From: an uncultured Bacteroidales bacterium
GTDB lineage: Bacteria > Bacteroidota > Bacteroidia > Bacteroidales > WCHB1-69
Direction: 5' to 3'
Assembly (NCBI GenBank): GCA_946407715.1
Contig: CAMJPH010000023.1
Span: 1 to 31,301 of the forward strand
Length of the DNA stretch: 31,301 nucleotides
Position 1 is the first letter of the stretch, and each line of letters begins with the position of its first letter. The notes below the pieces were generated by a model. It worked only from the letters and a program-made list of their open reading frames with translations, made no database searches and was not told the DNA's origin. Of the stretch, positions 15,441-24,534 are shown in pieces. Both the position numbers and the translations under genes were made by a program.

Positions 15441-18341
15441 ATGATGAAACAGATACTCAAATTAAGCATACTGCTGTTGTTGTTTGTCCCTTGGCAAAAG
15501 GTTGCGGGACAAGGTGACATTATCATGGGAACTACTTCATTTGTGGGCGACATTGATGACCAGCCAAGAAACTTTTACGACCCCGGTGGCACGGGTTATT
15601 TTGCCCAAGGTTTGCGTGACACTATCACGTTGCGTACAAACATTTCGAACACACAACTTTATGTTTTATTTGAAGAATTTGCTATGGGTGATGGCGACAC
15701 GTTATGGCTCTTCGATGGCGACGCGTCTCAATGTGACATTAGCCACATGATAGGGGAATATAATTTGGTTAATTCTCCGAGTGAACAACTTTCCACGGGC
15801 AGAGTCATGACATTCGTGTTCCACTCTGATTCAGTGGACATTCCTGGTTTGCAGAACGGATGGATGGCACAAGTGTATGCGTATGACCCTGTTTCACAAC
15901 ATATTAATTATGGTGAATATACTACGCTATTAACTTGTAACGCCATGTTTTATGATGCTGGCGGTCCAAACGGTTATATCAATGACAATGGCACTCCTGC
16001 AAATAATTTCACGGAGTTCACCTCTCCTATAGGTACGCATGTGAAGTGTGAATTTACGCAATTTTCCGTCGGTGGTGTGCTGAAAATATATGACGGACAA
16101 TATAATGACCCAAACAAACGGTTAATTGGACAATTTTGCACGTCCACATTGGATGCTTCCACTGGAAATAAACCGCCCACACTGTTTTCTTCTGGTAATA
16201 CGCTTTCTTTTTCCTATGTTAGCGGTTCAGGGGATGCAAGTAAGGCCGGGTGGACTGCCGTGATTTCCTGTGTGCCGGAACTGTTTGAAAGTGAGGACGG
16301 AAATCCTTGTCCTTCGGTGACGAACATACCGGGTGGCCTTTATGCAGACGCTCCTAACCCGAAGGTGATAGAGTTTGATTGTTCCAAGCCCGTGGTTTTA
16401 CTTCAAGCCAACGTGATTGCTACAGGTCAATACACCAGCGATTATAAGGTGGAACAGATTCCGTATAATGAGAATAATATGCTTTTTGCATACAATGAAG
16501 GTAATAGTGTAGGCGCCAGTTCGGATGACAGTTGGCTGTCTGGTGTGCAGTTACCGTTTACATTTATCTTTTTCGGTAAACCTTATACAACTGTTTATCC
16601 AGGTACAAACGGACTGATTTCCATGACACCACAATCCGGTTATTGCACCTATGCGTATTCTGCGCCCTCCACAACACCACCTTATTCCTCTATCCCGTAT
16701 GTCTATAAGAATTGTGTGTATGGGGTATATGAAGATATTGACTGTCGTTATTATACCAACAAAAATGATGGACTTGGTAATGGTGCTGTCAGGGTAGGGG
16801 TGTTAGGTCAATATCCGTGTAGAGCTTTCGTATTCAATTATTTGAATGTTGGTCTCTATGGTTTAACAAGCACCAGTACGGGAAGCCAATATAACAATTA
16901 CAACACTTATCAGATGGTGCTTTATGAAGGTACTAACATTATTGATGTTTATGTGAAACATCGTAAATGTTGTGCCACCACAAATGGGAGTAACGAAGGT
17001 GTCATAGGATTGCATAACAACACATCATCCCAAATACTGCTTGCCCCTGGTCGTGGCATGACGGGGTGGAACGCGGACAACGAAGCGTGGCGGTTCACCC
17101 CGATTACCCCATTGGACGAGAACGGGAGTTTGACGTGGTACATCAATTCGGTGGCGGACACGAACATCATCAGCTACGATGCCCATGCAAAGAATCGCAT
17201 CATTACGGTGAGTCCTTCAGATACTACTGTGTATATTTCTGAATATAGATACACTAATGCTGTTGGCGACTTGCTCGTCCTATACGACACCACCATCATC
17301 AATGTGAACATCCCGAAAATCTCCTTGGCGAGCAGCAATGGTAATGTTCCGGTGTGCCCTGGCGATTCTGTTTTCCTTACTATGGATTACGATGCAACAT
17401 TGGGAGTTCTCCCGATTCATTATGAGTGGAGCACGGGGGATACTTTGGCTATTGATACAGTTGCCTCATCTCAAACAAGAACCTATTCCCTTACCGTGAC
17501 TTTTGACAATGGTTGTACCCAACATGACACCGTGCAGGTGAAAGTCACTGATTTGGAGATGCCCACCATCACAGGTGTGGGAGGCATCATGGAAAGGGAT
17601 TCCATTTGCATCGGGGATTCCTATACGCTAAACGCCACGCACCCGACCTCCAACACATTCCGGTGGAGTACAGGCCAATCCTCTCCTTCCATCACGCTAA
17701 CGCCGCAGGTGACTAAAGAGTATGTCGTTTCGGCCACGATGGAGGGTAACTGTATAGTCACAGACACGTTCACGGTGGTGGTGATGCCGCTGCCAAAGCC
17801 CGCTTTCATCGCTTCTCCGACAGAAATCTTTGTGGAAAACGGGATCGGCACAGTGCAATGTACAAACATTTCCAGCGAAAATTATCCTCACTTGGTGTGG
17901 AATTTCGGAGATCCCTATTCCAATGTCAACATTATTCAGGACATCAATGACCCCACGCACGACTACACTCGCTCCGGGTTCTACACTATCTCGATGACGG
18001 CTGTAGATTCATTTGGATGTGTGGATTCCGTGAAGGCACGGGTTTCTGTCTCGGTACCCTATTTCTTCTACATTCCCAGTGCCTTTACGCCTGATGGGGA
18101 TGGTGTAAACGAGACGTTCGCCCCGCGAGGCGAAGGTGTCGATCCTGACCACTATTCCATGCAGATTTTCGACCGCTTCGGCATGTTGATGTTCTCCACG
18201 AAAAATCCATACGACTACTGGGACGGTCGTAACAAACACGGACAGATGTGCCCTGAAGGGGTGTATGTCTATAAAATCCTGCTCTATAACCTCAACGAGG
18301 AGGACAAGGAATACACCGGCACGGTGACGCTGGTGAGATAA
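15441..18341 (+). CDS. Large secreted protein with CUB-like, Ig/PKD-like domains and a gliding-motility-type (type B) T9SS C-terminal domain
   Basis: A 966-residue exported protein. A signal peptide (~1-24, ending VAGQG) leads into two CUB-like beta modules (~25-127 and ~130-277; the second has ITYNGxG-like features such as FYDAGGPNGYINDN and LKIYDGQ). A unique region (~290-570) has aromatic, Asn- and Tyr-rich sequence and a FGKPYTTVYPGTNG segment. Ig-like strands follow (~640-790), then a PKD-like domain (~790-870) with HDYTRSGFYTISMTAVD. The last ~95 residues are the CHU_C domain: IPSAFTPDGDGVNETF, IFDRFG, WDGR and GVYVYKI. These features predict T9SS export and surface attachment or release, probably for adhesion or substrate binding. 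No catalytic motif was seen. It is monocistronic and convergent with the alpha/beta hydrolase gene. Confidence 0.92.
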   Translation: MMKQILKLSILLLLFVPWQKVAGQGDIIMGTTSFVGDIDDQPRNFYDPGGTGYFAQGLRDTITLRTNISNTQLYVLFEEFAMGDGDTLWLFDGDASQCDISHMIGEYNLVNSPSEQLSTGRVMTFVFHSDSVDIPGLQNGWMAQVYAYDPVSQHINYGEYTTLLTCNAMFYDAGGPNGYINDNGTPANNFTEFTSPIGTHVKCEFTQFSVGGVLKIYDGQYNDPNKRLIGQFCTSTLDASTGNKPPTLFSSGNTLSFSYVSGSGDASKAGWTAVISCVPELFESEDGNPCPSVTNIPGGLYADAPNPKVIEFDCSKPVVLLQANVIATGQYTSDYKVEQIPYNENNMLFAYNEGNSVGASSDDSWLSGVQLPFTFIFFGKPYTTVYPGTNGLISMTPQSGYCTYAYSAPSTTPPYSSIPYVYKNCVYGVYEDIDCRYYTNKNDGLGNGAVRVGVLGQYPCRAFVFNYLNVGLYGLTSTSTGSQYNNYNTYQMVLYEGTNIIDVYVKHRKCCATTNGSNEGVIGLHNNTSSQILLAPGRGMTGWNADNEAWRFTPITPLDENGSLTWYINSVADTNIISYDAHAKNRIITVSPSDTTVYISEYRYTNAVGDLLVLYDTTIINVNIPKISLASSNGNVPVCPGDSVFLTMDYDATLGVLPIHYEWSTGDTLAIDTVASSQTRTYSLTVTFDNGCTQHDTVQVKVTDLEMPTITGVGGIMERDSICIGDSYTLNATHPTSNTFRWSTGQSSPSITLTPQVTKEYVVSATMEGNCIVTDTFTVVVMPLPKPAFIASPTEIFVENGIGTVQCTNISSENYPHLVWNFGDPYSNVNIIQDINDPTHDYTRSGFYTISMTAVDSFGCVDSVKARVSVSVPYFFYIPSAFTPDGDGVNETFAPRGEGVDPDHYSMQIFDRFGMLMFSTKNPYDYWDGRNKHGQMCPEGVYVYKILLYNLNEEDKEYTGTVTLVR

Positions 18342-18343
18342 CT

Positions 18344-18403
18344 GGCTGTTGGCTATTAGCTTTTGGCATAGAGACAAATCAACTGTCAACAGCTAATAGC
18401 CAA
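18344..18403. repeat. Inverted repeat with heptad units between convergent genes
   Basis: TTGGCTATTAGCT (18349-18361) pairs perfectly with AGCTAATAGCCAA (18391-18403) across a 29-base loop. The left arm is made of 7-base units (GGCTGTT, GGCTATT). It lies between the convergent stops at 18341 and 18408 and may serve as a terminator for both, although it lacks a long T-tract. Confidence 0.75.
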
Positions 18404-18407
18404 AGTT

Positions 18408-19343
18408 TTATTGTTCCGCTTTTTTAAGGTCGCGGACGCGCAGGTTCATCCATTTGGGTTCGATGCCTGCATTGTAATAGGTTTCGTCAATTTGTATGTG
18501 GGAGTCAGCGAAGACCTGTTCTGAAATGAACTGGTCGATGAACTTGAATTCATCGTTGTAGAGGATGGCCACTTGATGCCCGAGTCCGGGATAGCGGCGG
18601 ATATGATAGCTGTATCCGTTTTTCTTGAACTGTTTTGCGATGGCATCGGAACCGAAAAAGCCGATGTTGGCCATCTGGGTCTTCTTGTAATTCACTAAAC
18701 GATCTTTCGTGCCGTGGCAGAATAAGGTGGGGGCGGGAGCATTGTTTTTGTATTTCGGTTTTCCATGCGTGGAGAATATTGCCCCAGCGTAGGATATGAC
18801 CCCGGCCAGACGGAAATCAGCAGGCAAAATGCTGCTGTTCAGGTAGCCGTTGCATATCGCATAGTCGGCCTGCAGGGCGGTAATGGCACCCGCGCTACTG
18901 CCCATCACGAGGATGTTCTTGGGATTGATTTTGTATTCTTTCGTGTCCGTCAGGTTCTTCAGGGTGTAATCCAGTGCTGAGATAAGGTCTTCGGCAGCCA
19001 TGTAGATGGCCGCCTCAAACTTCTTCAAGGCAATCAGCGCCGAGTAGTTCGACTGGCCGCGCATCCCAAGCCGGTAGTCAATGGCAATGACCACGTAGCC
19101 TTTGTCCGTATAGTATTTCTTAACTTTCTGCACCTGATTGTCATCGCGTTTCCCGCCGACAAAGCCGCCTCCGAAAACGAAAAACAAGCAGGCCTGCCGC
19201 TCATTCTGCACTTTGGGGACGTAAACGTCGAGATATAGTTTCGAGGTGTCTTTCTCTGCGTAAAGATAAGTTTCCTTTTTTTGCGCAAAAAGGTTGGAGA
19301 TGCTGAATATCAGCAGAAACAGTGTCAGAGTTTTTTTTGTCAT
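18408..19343 (-). CDS. Secreted alpha/beta hydrolase (esterase/lipase-like)
   Basis: A 311-residue exported hydrolase. The ATG at 19343 is chosen because a signal peptide starts there (MTKKTLTLFLLIFSISNLFAQ); the upstream open frame only passes through heptad repeats. The core follows the HSL/carboxylesterase pattern: oxyanion-hole segment FGGGFVGG (57-64), nucleophile Ser150 in GSSAG, Asp214 in HGTKDRLV and His256 in GLGHQV, giving a complete Ser-Asp-His triad. It should cleave ester bonds in the periplasm or outside; the substrate is unknown. It is the last gene of the long minus-strand block, 41 bases after the O-antigen ligase-like gene. Confidence 0.87.
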   Translation of the reverse strand: MTKKTLTLFLLIFSISNLFAQKKETYLYAEKDTSKLYLDVYVPKVQNERQACLFFVFGGGFVGGKRDDNQVQKVKKYYTDKGYVVIAIDYRLGMRGQSNYSALIALKKFEAAIYMAAEDLISALDYTLKNLTDTKEYKINPKNILVMGSSAGAITALQADYAICNGYLNSSILPADFRLAGVISYAGAIFSTHGKPKYKNNAPAPTLFCHGTKDRLVNYKKTQMANIGFFGSDAIAKQFKKNGYSYHIRRYPGLGHQVAILYNDEFKFIDQFISEQVFADSHIQIDETYYNAGIEPKWMNLRVRDLKKAEQ

Positions 19344-19344
19344 T

Positions 19345-19393
19345 GATGAATAGTGAATAGTGATTAGTGAATGGTGAATGGTGATTAGTGAAT
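19345..19393. repeat. Heptanucleotide tandem repeat (seven units of rGTGAwT type)
   Basis: Seven consecutive 7-base units, all close to AGTGAAT (variants AGTGATT, GGTGAAT, GGTGATT and GATGAAT), fill the gap between the O-antigen ligase-like gene and the hydrolase gene. The ligase stop codon (19385-19387) lies inside the repeat, and the hydrolase start is one base beyond it. It resembles short tandemly repeated heptamers described in cyanobacteria and seen in Bacteroidota intergenic regions. Confidence 0.9.
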
Positions 19394-20650
19394 TGTACAT
19401 TTTGTTAAGGATTTGCATCTCAGTATCAGTAGTGGAATCATGATGGCGAAGAAATCCACGCCTGCCCGTCGGTCGAACATACATTCCACAAGACAGTTCA
19501 GAAACATCAGCAGGAATAGCGTGAGCAGGAAAATGTCCCGGTGCTTGACGGCCAGTCCTAACACGGCATAGAAGAAGAACAGCACGATGATTATGCCAGG
19601 GATACCGTTGGTGAGGAGGGAGGAGAGGAATTGGTTGTGTGCGTTATACCGGTGGTTTTTGTATTCCCAGTGGCCATTTTCGTGATATTTCTGCATGATT
19701 TTTTCGTCTCCATCGCCAGTGCCCACTCCCCAAGGGAGATTTTCCAGGGCGCTGTCCCATGCCGCCTGCCAAATAATCAGCCGAGGGTCTGTCTCCCTGC
19801 CATTTTTGCTCTCAAAGGTGAGTGCTTTTTTCGTGAAACGGTTGTCGGGGGCGGTGACGATGAACAGGGCGCAGGAGGCAAGCACGAGAAACACAACAAA
19901 TGCCATAGCTTTCCATCGGGATGGATTGTTGTAAATGGCGTAGCCGCCCCATATTATGTGCATAAAAAGGAAGATGAGAATGCCAGAACGGGAGTATAGG
20001 CAAAAAATGCTGATTGTCAGAAAAATGGCAACCGCATATAGTAGAATTTTCCATTTCTTATAAATGCATCGGCTGTTTTCGGTCAGATAATAGAAGATGA
20101 GGAAATAAACAAAAGTGGCATAGAGAGCCACGTAAGCGTGGTGCCAGCCGAAGCAGAACATATTACTATACATGTATTCAATCAGACCGGTTTCGATAGC
20201 ATTGCATATACCCCGAATGAAAAAGAACATGAGCAGCATGATTTCACCTGATGAAAAGAGGATAAGCAGTGTGCTGATGTGACGCCTTGACCATAGTTTG
20301 GCAGAGGTGGTGAGGAAAAGAAGCGGGGCGAAAAGAAACCAGAGACTGCCTTCGAATATGCTCCATGCGATAGGTTTGTTGGTGGAATTCGGAAGTCCTA
20401 AAATGGGAATCAAGAAGATTCCGAGCAAGAAAAGCCCGTAGGGAATGCCGTCGTTTTGTTTGAAATTTTCCCATTTTTCGCGCCAGTTCCAGTGGCATAC
20501 CCACAACACAATCAAAGCGGCTCCGATTGGCCACATGTGAAAAACAGTAAATGGGAGCAACAACATCATGGGCATCATCAAGGCATAGCTGATGTTGAAA
20601 TAGACATCAGGTGTGCGCAGCGATTGCCAATATGTGGAGAGTTTATTCAT
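19385..20650 (-). CDS. O-antigen ligase-like polytopic membrane protein (Wzy_C family)
   Basis: A 421-residue inner-membrane protein with about ten hydrophobic segments. The conserved soluble loop of the O-antigen ligase/polymerase family is clear at ~285-355: [25 protein letters not shown], then [15 protein letters not shown], the part that contains the family's conserved His and Arg residues. Members transfer polysaccharide from a lipid carrier to lipid A core, or join repeat units or glycans to proteins. Which applies here cannot be told. It overlaps the 3' end of trmD by 8 bases and is not in a polysaccharide cluster. The stop codon lies in a heptad repeat, so the last residues may be repeat-derived. 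Confidence 0.85.
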   Translation of the reverse strand: MNKLSTYWQSLRTPDVYFNISYALMMPMMLLLPFTVFHMWPIGAALIVLWVCHWNWREKWENFKQNDGIPYGLFLLGIFLIPILGLPNSTNKPIAWSIFEGSLWFLFAPLLFLTTSAKLWSRRHISTLLILFSSGEIMLLMFFFIRGICNAIETGLIEYMYSNMFCFGWHHAYVALYATFVYFLIFYYLTENSRCIYKKWKILLYAVAIFLTISIFCLYSRSGILIFLFMHIIWGGYAIYNNPSRWKAMAFVVFLVLASCALFIVTAPDNRFTKKALTFESKNGRETDPRLIIWQAAWDSALENLPWGVGTGDGDEKIMQKYHENGHWEYKNHRYNAHNQFLSSLLTNGIPGIIIVLFFFYAVLGLAVKHRDIFLLTLFLLMFLNCLVECMFDRRAGVDFFAIMIPLLILRCKSLTKCTIH

Positions 20651-21326
20651 GGTTCAGCAGGTCGGGGCGACGTTCTTGGGTTCGGGTGAGTTGTTGGTTG
20701 TATCGCCATTCCTCAATCAGCTTGTGGTTGCCCGACAGGAGTACATCCGGTACGCGATGGCCCCGAAAGTCGGTGGGGCGGGTATAGACGGGGGCGGAAA
20801 GCAGGTTGTCTTGGAAGGAGTCGGAAAGGGCGGAGGCACCGTCGCTGATGACACCGGGAATCACTCGGGCGATGGCATCGGCAATGACCATGGCCGCCAG
20901 TTCACCGCCGGAAAGCACGTAGTCGCCGATGCTGAGGTCTTCGGTGATGTACAGCTCCCGCACGCGTTCGTCAACGCCCTTATAGTGTCCGCAAAGCAGG
21001 ATGATGTTGTGGAGCATCGACATTTCGTTTGCCTTTTGCTGGTTGAAGGTGATGCCGTCGGGAGCCATCAGGAAAATGCCGTCATACTCCCGTTCGCTCT
21101 GTAATTTTTCTATGCAGCGGGCAATAGGCTCGACCATCATCACCATACCTGCGCCCCCGCCAAAGGGGTAGTCATCAGCGCGGTGATGCTTGTCAAAAGT
21201 GTAGTCTCGGATGTCGTGGGTGTAAAGTTCAATGTACTGGTTTTGGACAGCCCGTTTCAGAATAGAGCTTCCAAAAACACCGGGAAACATCTCCGGAAAA
21301 AGGGTCAGTATGTCAATTCTCATCAT
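20643..21326 (-). CDS. trmD: tRNA (guanine-37-N1)-methyltransferase TrmD
   Basis: A 227-residue SPOUT methyltransferase that makes m1G at position 37 of tRNAs reading CNN codons, including the Pro tRNAs, and prevents +1 frameshifting. Recognisable parts are [10 protein letters not shown] near the N terminus, [11 protein letters not shown] (~53-63), [13 protein letters not shown] (~111-122, the trefoil-knot SAM site), [11 protein letters not shown] (~132-142, the knot and catalytic region) and [12 protein letters not shown] near the C terminus. Two adjacent ATGs are possible; the first, at 21326, overlaps the upstream stop as TAATG and is preferred for coupled translation. Identity is certain. 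Confidence 0.97.
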   Translation of the reverse strand: MMRIDILTLFPEMFPGVFGSSILKRAVQNQYIELYTHDIRDYTFDKHHRADDYPFGGGAGMVMMVEPIARCIEKLQSEREYDGIFLMAPDGITFNQQKANEMSMLHNIILLCGHYKGVDERVRELYITEDLSIGDYVLSGGELAAMVIADAIARVIPGVISDGASALSDSFQDNLLSAPVYTRPTDFRGHRVPDVLLSGNHKLIEEWRYNQQLTRTQERRPDLLNHE

Positions 21327-21976
21327 TATAGTTTCTCTATCATCATAATGCCGTCGCGGAAAGGCAGCAGAAGGTTGCGCACGCGCTCGTCTTCCTGCAC
21401 CCTGTCGTTGAAAGCTAATATGGCTTGGGTGTCTTTGTCGTTATGTTGAATTTCATGTATCACTTTGCTGTTCCACAAGGTATTGTCAATCAACAGGAAA
21501 CCGTTTTTTCGAACGTGCGGAAAAACCATCTCGTAATACTCCTGATAGTCGGTCTTCTCTGCGTCAATAAACACTAAATCCCATTGTTCATTGAGAGAGG
21601 GAACGATATTTTTGGCGTCTCCGATGTGGAGGATGATTTGCTGGTTGTAAGGACTTTTTGCAAGGAAAGTGCGGATGCGGTCCTCATATTCCTCATTGAT
21701 TTCAATGGTGTGCAGGATGCCGTCAGGAGTCAGTCCCGTAGATAGACACAAAGCAGAATAACCGGTAAATGTACCGATTTCCAAGATTCGTTTTGGTCGA
21801 ATCATATTGGATATTAGGGAGAGGAATTGTCCCTGAAGCTGTCCGGATGCCATTCTCGGGTTGATGGTTTGCAGATGGGTTTGCCGGTTCAGCCGATAGA
21901 GCAGATTCGTCTCCTCGGTGGTGTGTGCCTCGCAATAGGCCTCTATTTCGGGTGAAATGAGTTCAAAGGTGGACAT
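21326..21976 (-). CDS. Class I SAM-dependent O-methyltransferase (Methyltransf_3, COMT-like)
   Basis: A 216-residue soluble methyltransferase of the catechol-O-methyltransferase-like family. The SAM-binding motif is [13 protein letters not shown] (64-76), followed by HTIEIN (89-94). FIDAEKTDY (137-144) supplies the metal-binding Asp138, and LLIDNTLW (161-168) supplies the second metal-ligand pair. [17 protein letters not shown] near residue 36 is typical of the family. The substrate is unknown, usually a small catechol-like or caffeoyl-like molecule in characterised relatives. It abuts xseB (stop and start adjacent) and overlaps trmD by one base. Confidence 0.9.
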   Translation of the reverse strand: MSTFELISPEIEAYCEAHTTEETNLLYRLNRQTHLQTINPRMASGQLQGQFLSLISNMIRPKRILEIGTFTGYSALCLSTGLTPDGILHTIEINEEYEDRIRTFLAKSPYNQQIILHIGDAKNIVPSLNEQWDLVFIDAEKTDYQEYYEMVFPHVRKNGFLLIDNTLWNSKVIHEIQHNDKDTQAILAFNDRVQEDERVRNLLLPFRDGIMMIEKL

Positions 21977-22171
21977 TCAGGACAGTTCGGAAATGGTTTT
22001 GCTGATTTCTTCCTCCGTTTTGGTCAGCTTGTCTTTGCAGATTTTCATCAGCTCGGTGGCGCGTTTCATCTTCTCGGCCAGCTCGTCCACGCTGATGCTG
22101 TCATTCTCCAGCTGATCGACAATCTCTTTCAATTCCTCGAAAGCGGCGGTGTAGGTTGGTTCGTTGCTCAT
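21977..22171 (-). CDS. xseB: Exodeoxyribonuclease VII small subunit
   Basis: A 64-residue, highly charged helical protein of normal XseB length. The family pattern is visible as TAAFEELKEIVDQLEND (8-24) followed by ISVDELAEKMKRATEL. XseB binds XseA to form exonuclease VII, which degrades single-stranded DNA from both ends. xseA is not adjacent in this window, although it is next to xseB in many genomes. The gene directly precedes the O-methyltransferase gene and is preceded by a palindromic repeat. Confidence 0.9.
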   Translation of the reverse strand: MSNEPTYTAAFEELKEIVDQLENDSISVDELAEKMKRATELMKICKDKLTKTEEEISKTISELS

Positions 22172-22187
22172 AGGGGTTATTTTTTTT

Positions 22188-22213
22188 TAGAGACGCAAAA
22201 TTTTGCGTCTCTA
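22188..22213. repeat. Palindromic repeat, copy 5 (perfect)
   Basis: A perfect 26-base palindrome with arms TAGAGACGCAAAA and TTTTGCGTCTCTA in the 57-base gap between the outer-membrane barrel gene and xseB on the minus strand. Its inner part (GCAAAATTTTGC) differs from the GTTTC type of copies 1-3, so at least two sequence subtypes are present. On the minus strand it is followed by an A-tract, not a T-tract, so a classical terminator role in that direction is weak. Confidence 0.93.
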
Positions 22214-22228
22214 CAGGGTGTCTATACG

Positions 22229-22849
22229 TTAATATTGTAATCCTAACCGTACTCCTGCAAAGTGATAGAGCAAGTTTTTTGATTTGTTGGTGGAATATGC
22301 GGAAAAGTCCGGTTCATCGGGTCCCAGAACAGTGTATCGTATGTCAGTATATTGGTTTTTGTAGCAGGCGGCGAGGAGCAGTGAGATTTTTTCGTTGAGA
22401 TGGATGCGCATGCCAATGCCGGCCTCTCCCATAGGACCCATTTTTGTACCGTGAACTACTCGGTCCATTTTTTCCGGCATGGAGGAGACGTACCATTTGA
22501 AGCTGTAGCCCATGTTGGCATAAAACAAAGGCACGAATTTGGTTTTGGTGAAATTCACGGTGATATTCAGGTAGATGGGGATGAAGGCCGTGTGCTTCCA
22601 AAAGTCAAAACCTGCGCCCAAACCCAATTGGAAATAGGGGTTGAATTGGTACCCCAACAGTTGGTTGACGGAAATGTCAAAGTTTTTGTTTTGGACGGTT
22701 TGTTGTTCCAGTACGATTTGCCCAAGTCCTGTCGCATAGCCCACGGAAGTCATGTAGATGAATTTTTTTTCGGGGGTGGGGCGGCGGTGCTGTGCATACA
22801 TTGAGCAGCAAAGGAGCATCGCGGTGAGGAAAATGAGTGTTTTTTTCAT
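22229..22849 (-). CDS. Outer-membrane beta-barrel protein
   Basis: A 206-residue exported protein. The signal peptide (MKKTLIFLTAMLLCCSMYAQ) precedes alternating hydrophobic and polar strands with many aromatic girdle residues, such as YFQLGLGAGFDFW, FIPIYLNITVNF, PLFYANMGYSFKWY and MGEAGIGMRI, and ends FAGVRLGLQY, an aromatic C-terminal strand. This is the pattern of small 8-10-stranded barrels (OMP_b-brl). No particular function or ligand can be assigned. It starts 15 bases downstream of recN and is probably part of the same transcript. Confidence 0.85.
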   Translation of the reverse strand: MKKTLIFLTAMLLCCSMYAQHRRPTPEKKFIYMTSVGYATGLGQIVLEQQTVQNKNFDISVNQLLGYQFNPYFQLGLGAGFDFWKHTAFIPIYLNITVNFTKTKFVPLFYANMGYSFKWYVSSMPEKMDRVVHGTKMGPMGEAGIGMRIHLNEKISLLLAACYKNQYTDIRYTVLGPDEPDFSAYSTNKSKNLLYHFAGVRLGLQY

Positions 22850-22864
22850 GATATGGGGTATTGG

Positions 22865-24532
22865 TTATTTCTGACTGGATTTAAGCAGTTCGCGTGCGGT
22901 GGTGACAGCCGCCTCGGTGCGATTCTCGCCGCTCATCATGATGGCAAGCATCTGTTCGCGTTCCTGCATGTCAAGTGTTTTGATATGAGTATAGGTCTGG
23001 TTTTCAATGACTTGTTTGTAAACCAGATAGTGCTGTTGTCCACGTGCGGCAATTTGCGGAAGATGGGTGATTGCGATAACTTGGTGATTGTCTGCTAATT
23101 GTTGCATCATTTGTCCCACTTTGGATGCGGTTTCACCAGAAATGCCGGTGTCTATCTCGTCGAAGATGATAGTGGGAAGGTACATGGAGTCCGTGATGAT
23201 GGATTTGAGGCACAGCATGATACGCGACATTTCACCGCCGGATGCGATTTTGGACATGTCTGCGGGGGCGATGCCGGCGTTGGCGGAGAAGAGGAAAGTT
23301 GCTACATCGGAGCCGCTTTCGCGCAGCGCGTCAGTGTCTTGCACGTCAACGCAGAAACGGCTTTCGGTCATGCCGAGTTTCCTCAGACGCTCTTCCATGG
23401 CACTCACTAATGCGGGAACGGCCTCTTTTCGGGATGCAGTCACTTTTTTTGCTAATTTCCGGACCGTATTTTCCAATCGGGAAGTCTCTTTTTCCGTTTC
23501 AGCTAATTGTCCTCGGTCGTCAGAATACGAGGCCACTTCGTTGCGCAGGGATTCCAATAGCACTAACAGTTCCTCATTGTCCCGCACGTGATGTTTGTTT
23601 TGTAGCGAGAATAGCAGATCCAATCGTTCGTTCAGTTGCTCTAACAGTTCAGGATTGATTTCTATTTGGTCGCTTTTCTTGGAAATTTCATAGGAGAGAT
23701 CTTGGGTTTCAGCGAGGAGGTTGTCAACACGTTGGCGGAAGTACTGATAGTCGTTGCCGAGGTTTTCCAGTGCGTGGCATTCGTTCTGCACTGTTTTGAG
23801 CATATATAATATATTGTCGCCGTCCTGTTCGGAAAGTAGCATGGCGGCATTGTAAAGATGAGACTTGATACTCTCGGCGTGTGTCAGCTCCTTGATTCGT
23901 TGTTCGATAAGCGCTTGCTCGTCCGGTTGGATGGCAGCTTTCTCCAATTCGCCGATAGTGAACGTGTTATAGTCGTACTTTAATGCAGCCTGCTCGCATT
24001 TTTGTTTTAGCGCATCTAATTCGTTTTTCTTTGTTCGCCATTGGTGTAAAGCTTGTTGGTACAAGCTCACTAACTCTTGGTTTTTGGCGAACTGGTCGAT
24101 CAGTTGCAGTCGGAATCCGGCATTTTGCAACATCAGCGTTTGGTGCTGGGAATGGATGTCCACTAAAAAGGAGGCGATGGCTTTTAGGGTGGTAAGGTTC
24201 ACCGGTGTGTCGTTAATAAAAGCGCGGGATTTACCGTGCTCGTTGATTTCGCGGCGGATGAGGGTGTCATCCTGATAGTCGAGGTCGAATTGGCTGAACC
24301 AAGATTGGAGGCCGAGGTTGCGGATGTCGAAGGCGGCTTCCACGATGCATTTCCGTGATTTGTCGAAAAGCACGTCGGTGTCGGCACGGTTGCCTAAAAT
24401 CAATGATAAAGCACCCATAAGGATGGACTTCCCTGCGCCTGTTTCACCTGTGATGGCCGTCAGCCCTTCGTGAAACGGGATTTTCAGAGATTTAATAATC
24501 GCATAATTCTCTATCTGCAAGGATGTAAGCAT
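22865..24532 (-). CDS. recN: DNA repair protein RecN
   Basis: A 555-residue SMC-like ATPase of normal length, used in double-strand-break repair. It begins MLTSLQIENYAIIKSL, with the Walker A motif GETGAGKS at 29-36. A long central coiled coil (~150-390) carries repeated Leu, Glu and Gln heptads. The C-terminal ATPase half holds the ABC signature IASGGEMSRIML (~425-436) and Walker B TIIFDEIDTGISG (~453-465). DUF4835 and recN are separated by 2 bases. Identity is certain. Confidence 0.97.
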   Translation of the reverse strand: MLTSLQIENYAIIKSLKIPFHEGLTAITGETGAGKSILMGALSLILGNRADTDVLFDKSRKCIVEAAFDIRNLGLQSWFSQFDLDYQDDTLIRREINEHGKSRAFINDTPVNLTTLKAIASFLVDIHSQHQTLMLQNAGFRLQLIDQFAKNQELVSLYQQALHQWRTKKNELDALKQKCEQAALKYDYNTFTIGELEKAAIQPDEQALIEQRIKELTHAESIKSHLYNAAMLLSEQDGDNILYMLKTVQNECHALENLGNDYQYFRQRVDNLLAETQDLSYEISKKSDQIEINPELLEQLNERLDLLFSLQNKHHVRDNEELLVLLESLRNEVASYSDDRGQLAETEKETSRLENTVRKLAKKVTASRKEAVPALVSAMEERLRKLGMTESRFCVDVQDTDALRESGSDVATFLFSANAGIAPADMSKIASGGEMSRIMLCLKSIITDSMYLPTIIFDEIDTGISGETASKVGQMMQQLADNHQVIAITHLPQIAARGQQHYLVYKQVIENQTYTHIKTLDMQEREQMLAIMMSGENRTEAAVTTARELLKSSQK

Positions 24533-24534
24533 CG

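Noticed and set aside
18368..18374. TAGAGAC, a half-site of the palindrome family in the loop of the inverted repeat
   Set aside because: Only one arm of seven bases is present with no matching partner, so chance is sufficient.
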